Source: BTRG01 sp036986275 (lineage in GTDB: Bacteria > Pseudomonadota > Gammaproteobacteria > Acidiferrobacterales > SZUA-150). From it: a stretch of DNA of 6,183 nt. The notes under the pieces are model-generated. The model did no database searches. It was given only the letters and a program-made list of their open reading frames with translations, and was not told where the DNA came from. The DNA lies in NCBI GenBank assembly GCA_036986275.1, contig BTRG01000084.1:1-6183 (forward strand), written 5' to 3'. Below are positions 5,519 to 6,183 of this stretch, piece after piece; the first letter of the stretch is position 1; each line of letters starts with the position of its first letter. Made by a program: the position numbers and the translations under genes.

Positions 5519-5713
5519 ATATATTTATCTTAACTGCAATATATTGTATAACTATCTAATATATCTATATAAAAAAGCAAGGTTTAAGGAATGGGTAAAC
5601 ACACATGTTGTTGACGGTGTAAAACCGCGGTTATTTGCCGCTGCCCTGAAGTGGCGGCACGGGATAGTAGCCTCCTCACGCGAGGTCCACACTATTATTG
5701 AAGCACCTGGACG
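5519..5713. other. Intergenic region: AT-rich ATPase leader and GC-rich hairpins behind the small gene
   Basis: Bases 5519-5580 are extremely AT-rich, mostly runs of TATA-like sequence including the palindrome CAATATATTG (5537-5546). They should contain the promoter of the minus-strand ATPase gene, but no single -35/-10 pair stands out. Bases 5620-5700 are different: GC-rich and structured, with the palindrome AACCGCGGTT (5623-5632), a TGCCGC/GCGGCA stem (5636-5641 with 5654-5659), and ATAGT/ACTAT flanking CCTC/GAGG (5664-5695). These may terminate transcription of the small minus-strand gene, although no T-run accompanies them. Confidence 0.45.
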
Positions 5714-5914
5714 CTAAAACGGGATATCGTCATCAAAGCCAAGTTCGTACTGGTTGATATCCTGGATGCAACTGTCGTAATCCTCACGATGCATCTGGGT
5801 GATTTGCTCCCCGTAGGTTTCCCATAAAGCATCCCGAAGTCTGTCGAGGAAGTCGATGGCAGTGGCAGCCTCACCGACGGTCCAGTAGGTCGTCAGATGG
5901 GTAACATTCATCAT
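5714..5914 (-). CDS. Small acidic protein of unknown function
   Basis: This 66-residue product has no function I can name. It begins MMNVTHLTTYWTVGEAATAI, then has an amphipathic helical stretch FLDRLRDALWETYGEQITQM (22-41), and ends in an acidic tail ELGFDDDIPF (57-66). There is no signal peptide, membrane segment or cysteine pair. Two ATG codons are adjacent (5912-5914 and 5909-5911), and AAGG about 12 bases upstream is a weak ribosome-binding site. Its start overlaps the end of the AbiEii-like fragment by 44 bases in another frame. The helix pattern with Trp and Tyr resembles small proteins I associate with plasmids and islands, but that is an impression only. The composition and clean stop support a real gene over a chance frame. 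Confidence 0.68.
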   Translation of the reverse strand: MMNVTHLTTYWTVGEAATAIDFLDRLRDALWETYGEQITQMHREDYDSCIQDINQYELGFDDDIPF

Positions 5915-6182
5915 GAATGAGTGTCGCCTTTTCCCAGAAAGTTCGTTCTGGTGAAAGTACGACTACCTCTCCTGAAGGAAGATCAAGGTCGGTTACCAAC
6001 CTCGATATGTCGGGAGAAACGACATGCCGCTCATTAGGATTGATTACGTTGCGGCCACCCAGTTCAACCAGAATGCTACTTTTCAGATATTTATCACTGC
6101 CCTCGATGGCGGAGGGATACTGGATCCAGATCCTCTCTCCATCATCAGACTCTTCGATACCGTAGTTTTCCGGATTGGGCAG
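5871..6182 (-). pseudogene. AbiEii/AbiGii-type nucleotidyltransferase toxin, C-terminally truncated fragment, open at the window edge
   Basis: Reading leftward from 6182, an uninterrupted frame of 103 codons enters from outside the window and stops at TGA (5871-5873). It contains the segment YPSAIEGSDKYLKSSILVEL (22-41), then GGRNVINPNERHVVSPDI, and the strongly characteristic VVLSPERTFWEKATLIHDEC (74-93). From memory, the last block is the C-terminal-domain signature of AbiEii-type toxins, the nucleotidyltransferases of type IV toxin-antitoxin and abortive-infection systems. In family members about 100 more residues usually follow, starting with an arginine/histidine-rich RHWYDL-type helix. 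Here the protein ends 10 residues after the signature, inside the small gene at 5714-5914. It is therefore probably a truncated or recombined gene. The N-terminal catalytic domain and the AbiEi antitoxin would lie beyond 6183. There is no start codon in view because the gene begins outside. Confidence 0.8.
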
Positions 6183-6183
6183 A

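Noticed and set aside
5917..6165. Plus-strand open frame of 82 codons at the right edge
   Set aside because: It is the antisense shadow of the AbiEii-like fragment, whose minus-strand translation has a recognisable signature; the plus-strand product is low-complexity Ser/Thr/Arg sequence.
3619..6183. A second copy of the tRNA-Ser 3' end as the far attachment site
   Set aside because: Reading through the accessory segment I found no repeat of the T-arm and acceptor sequence; if present it lies beyond the window.
1..6183. CRISPR array or rRNA
   Set aside because: No regularly spaced repeats of CRISPR size and no rRNA-like conserved segments were seen; the only tandem repeats are the two 24-bp units and one 8-bp duplication.

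Overview
The window runs from a gammaproteobacterial chromosomal core block into a more AT-rich accessory segment. The order cytochrome b, cytochrome c1, sspA, sspB, all on the plus strand, is the classic gammaproteobacterial arrangement downstream of the Rieske gene. The PVWY form of the cytochrome b Qo-site motif and the E. coli-like SspA and SspB sequences agree with that. I cannot name the genus.

Core block (1-3618). The 3' part of the cytochrome b gene (1-851) is followed 7 bases later by cytochrome c1 (859-1599). Together with the Rieske protein, expected upstream of the window, these form the cytochrome bc1 complex. A GC-rich hairpin separates petC from sspA (1674-2300), the RNA polymerase-binding regulator of starvation and acid stress. 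SspA is followed by sspB (2324-2698, GTG start), the adaptor that delivers ssrA-tagged proteins to ClpXP; its C-terminal ClpX-binding tail is visible. Next is a stand-alone response regulator with a receiver and an ANTAR RNA-binding domain (2813-3481), then a complete tRNA-Ser(GGA) gene with encoded CCA (3529-3618) and its own promoter.

Accessory segment (3619-6183). Immediately after the tRNA the sequence becomes visibly AT-rich and gene orientation flips to the minus strand, as expected for DNA inserted at a tRNA gene. About 445 bases hold no convincing gene but do contain a structured patch at 3898-3980. This has two imperfect 24-bp tandem repeats and two inverted repeats, and it resembles the end of an IS21-type insertion sequence with no transposase left. 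Then come, on the minus strand, a DUF4143-type AAA+ ATPase with a C-terminal PD-(D/E)xK-like domain (4064-5482), a 66-residue uncharacterised acidic protein (5714-5914), and a fragment of an AbiEii-type nucleotidyltransferase toxin (5871-6182). The toxin frame enters from beyond the right edge and stops early, overlapping the start of the small gene. It looks like a decayed or rearranged type IV toxin-antitoxin gene.

The core genes serve respiration and stress-responsive transcription and proteolysis. The right part is best read as the edge of a tRNA-Ser-linked island with defence or toxin-antitoxin remnants. I see no clearly new system. The most useful leads are the truncated AbiEii and small-gene junction, the IS-end-like repeats, and the ANTAR regulator with no visible partner.
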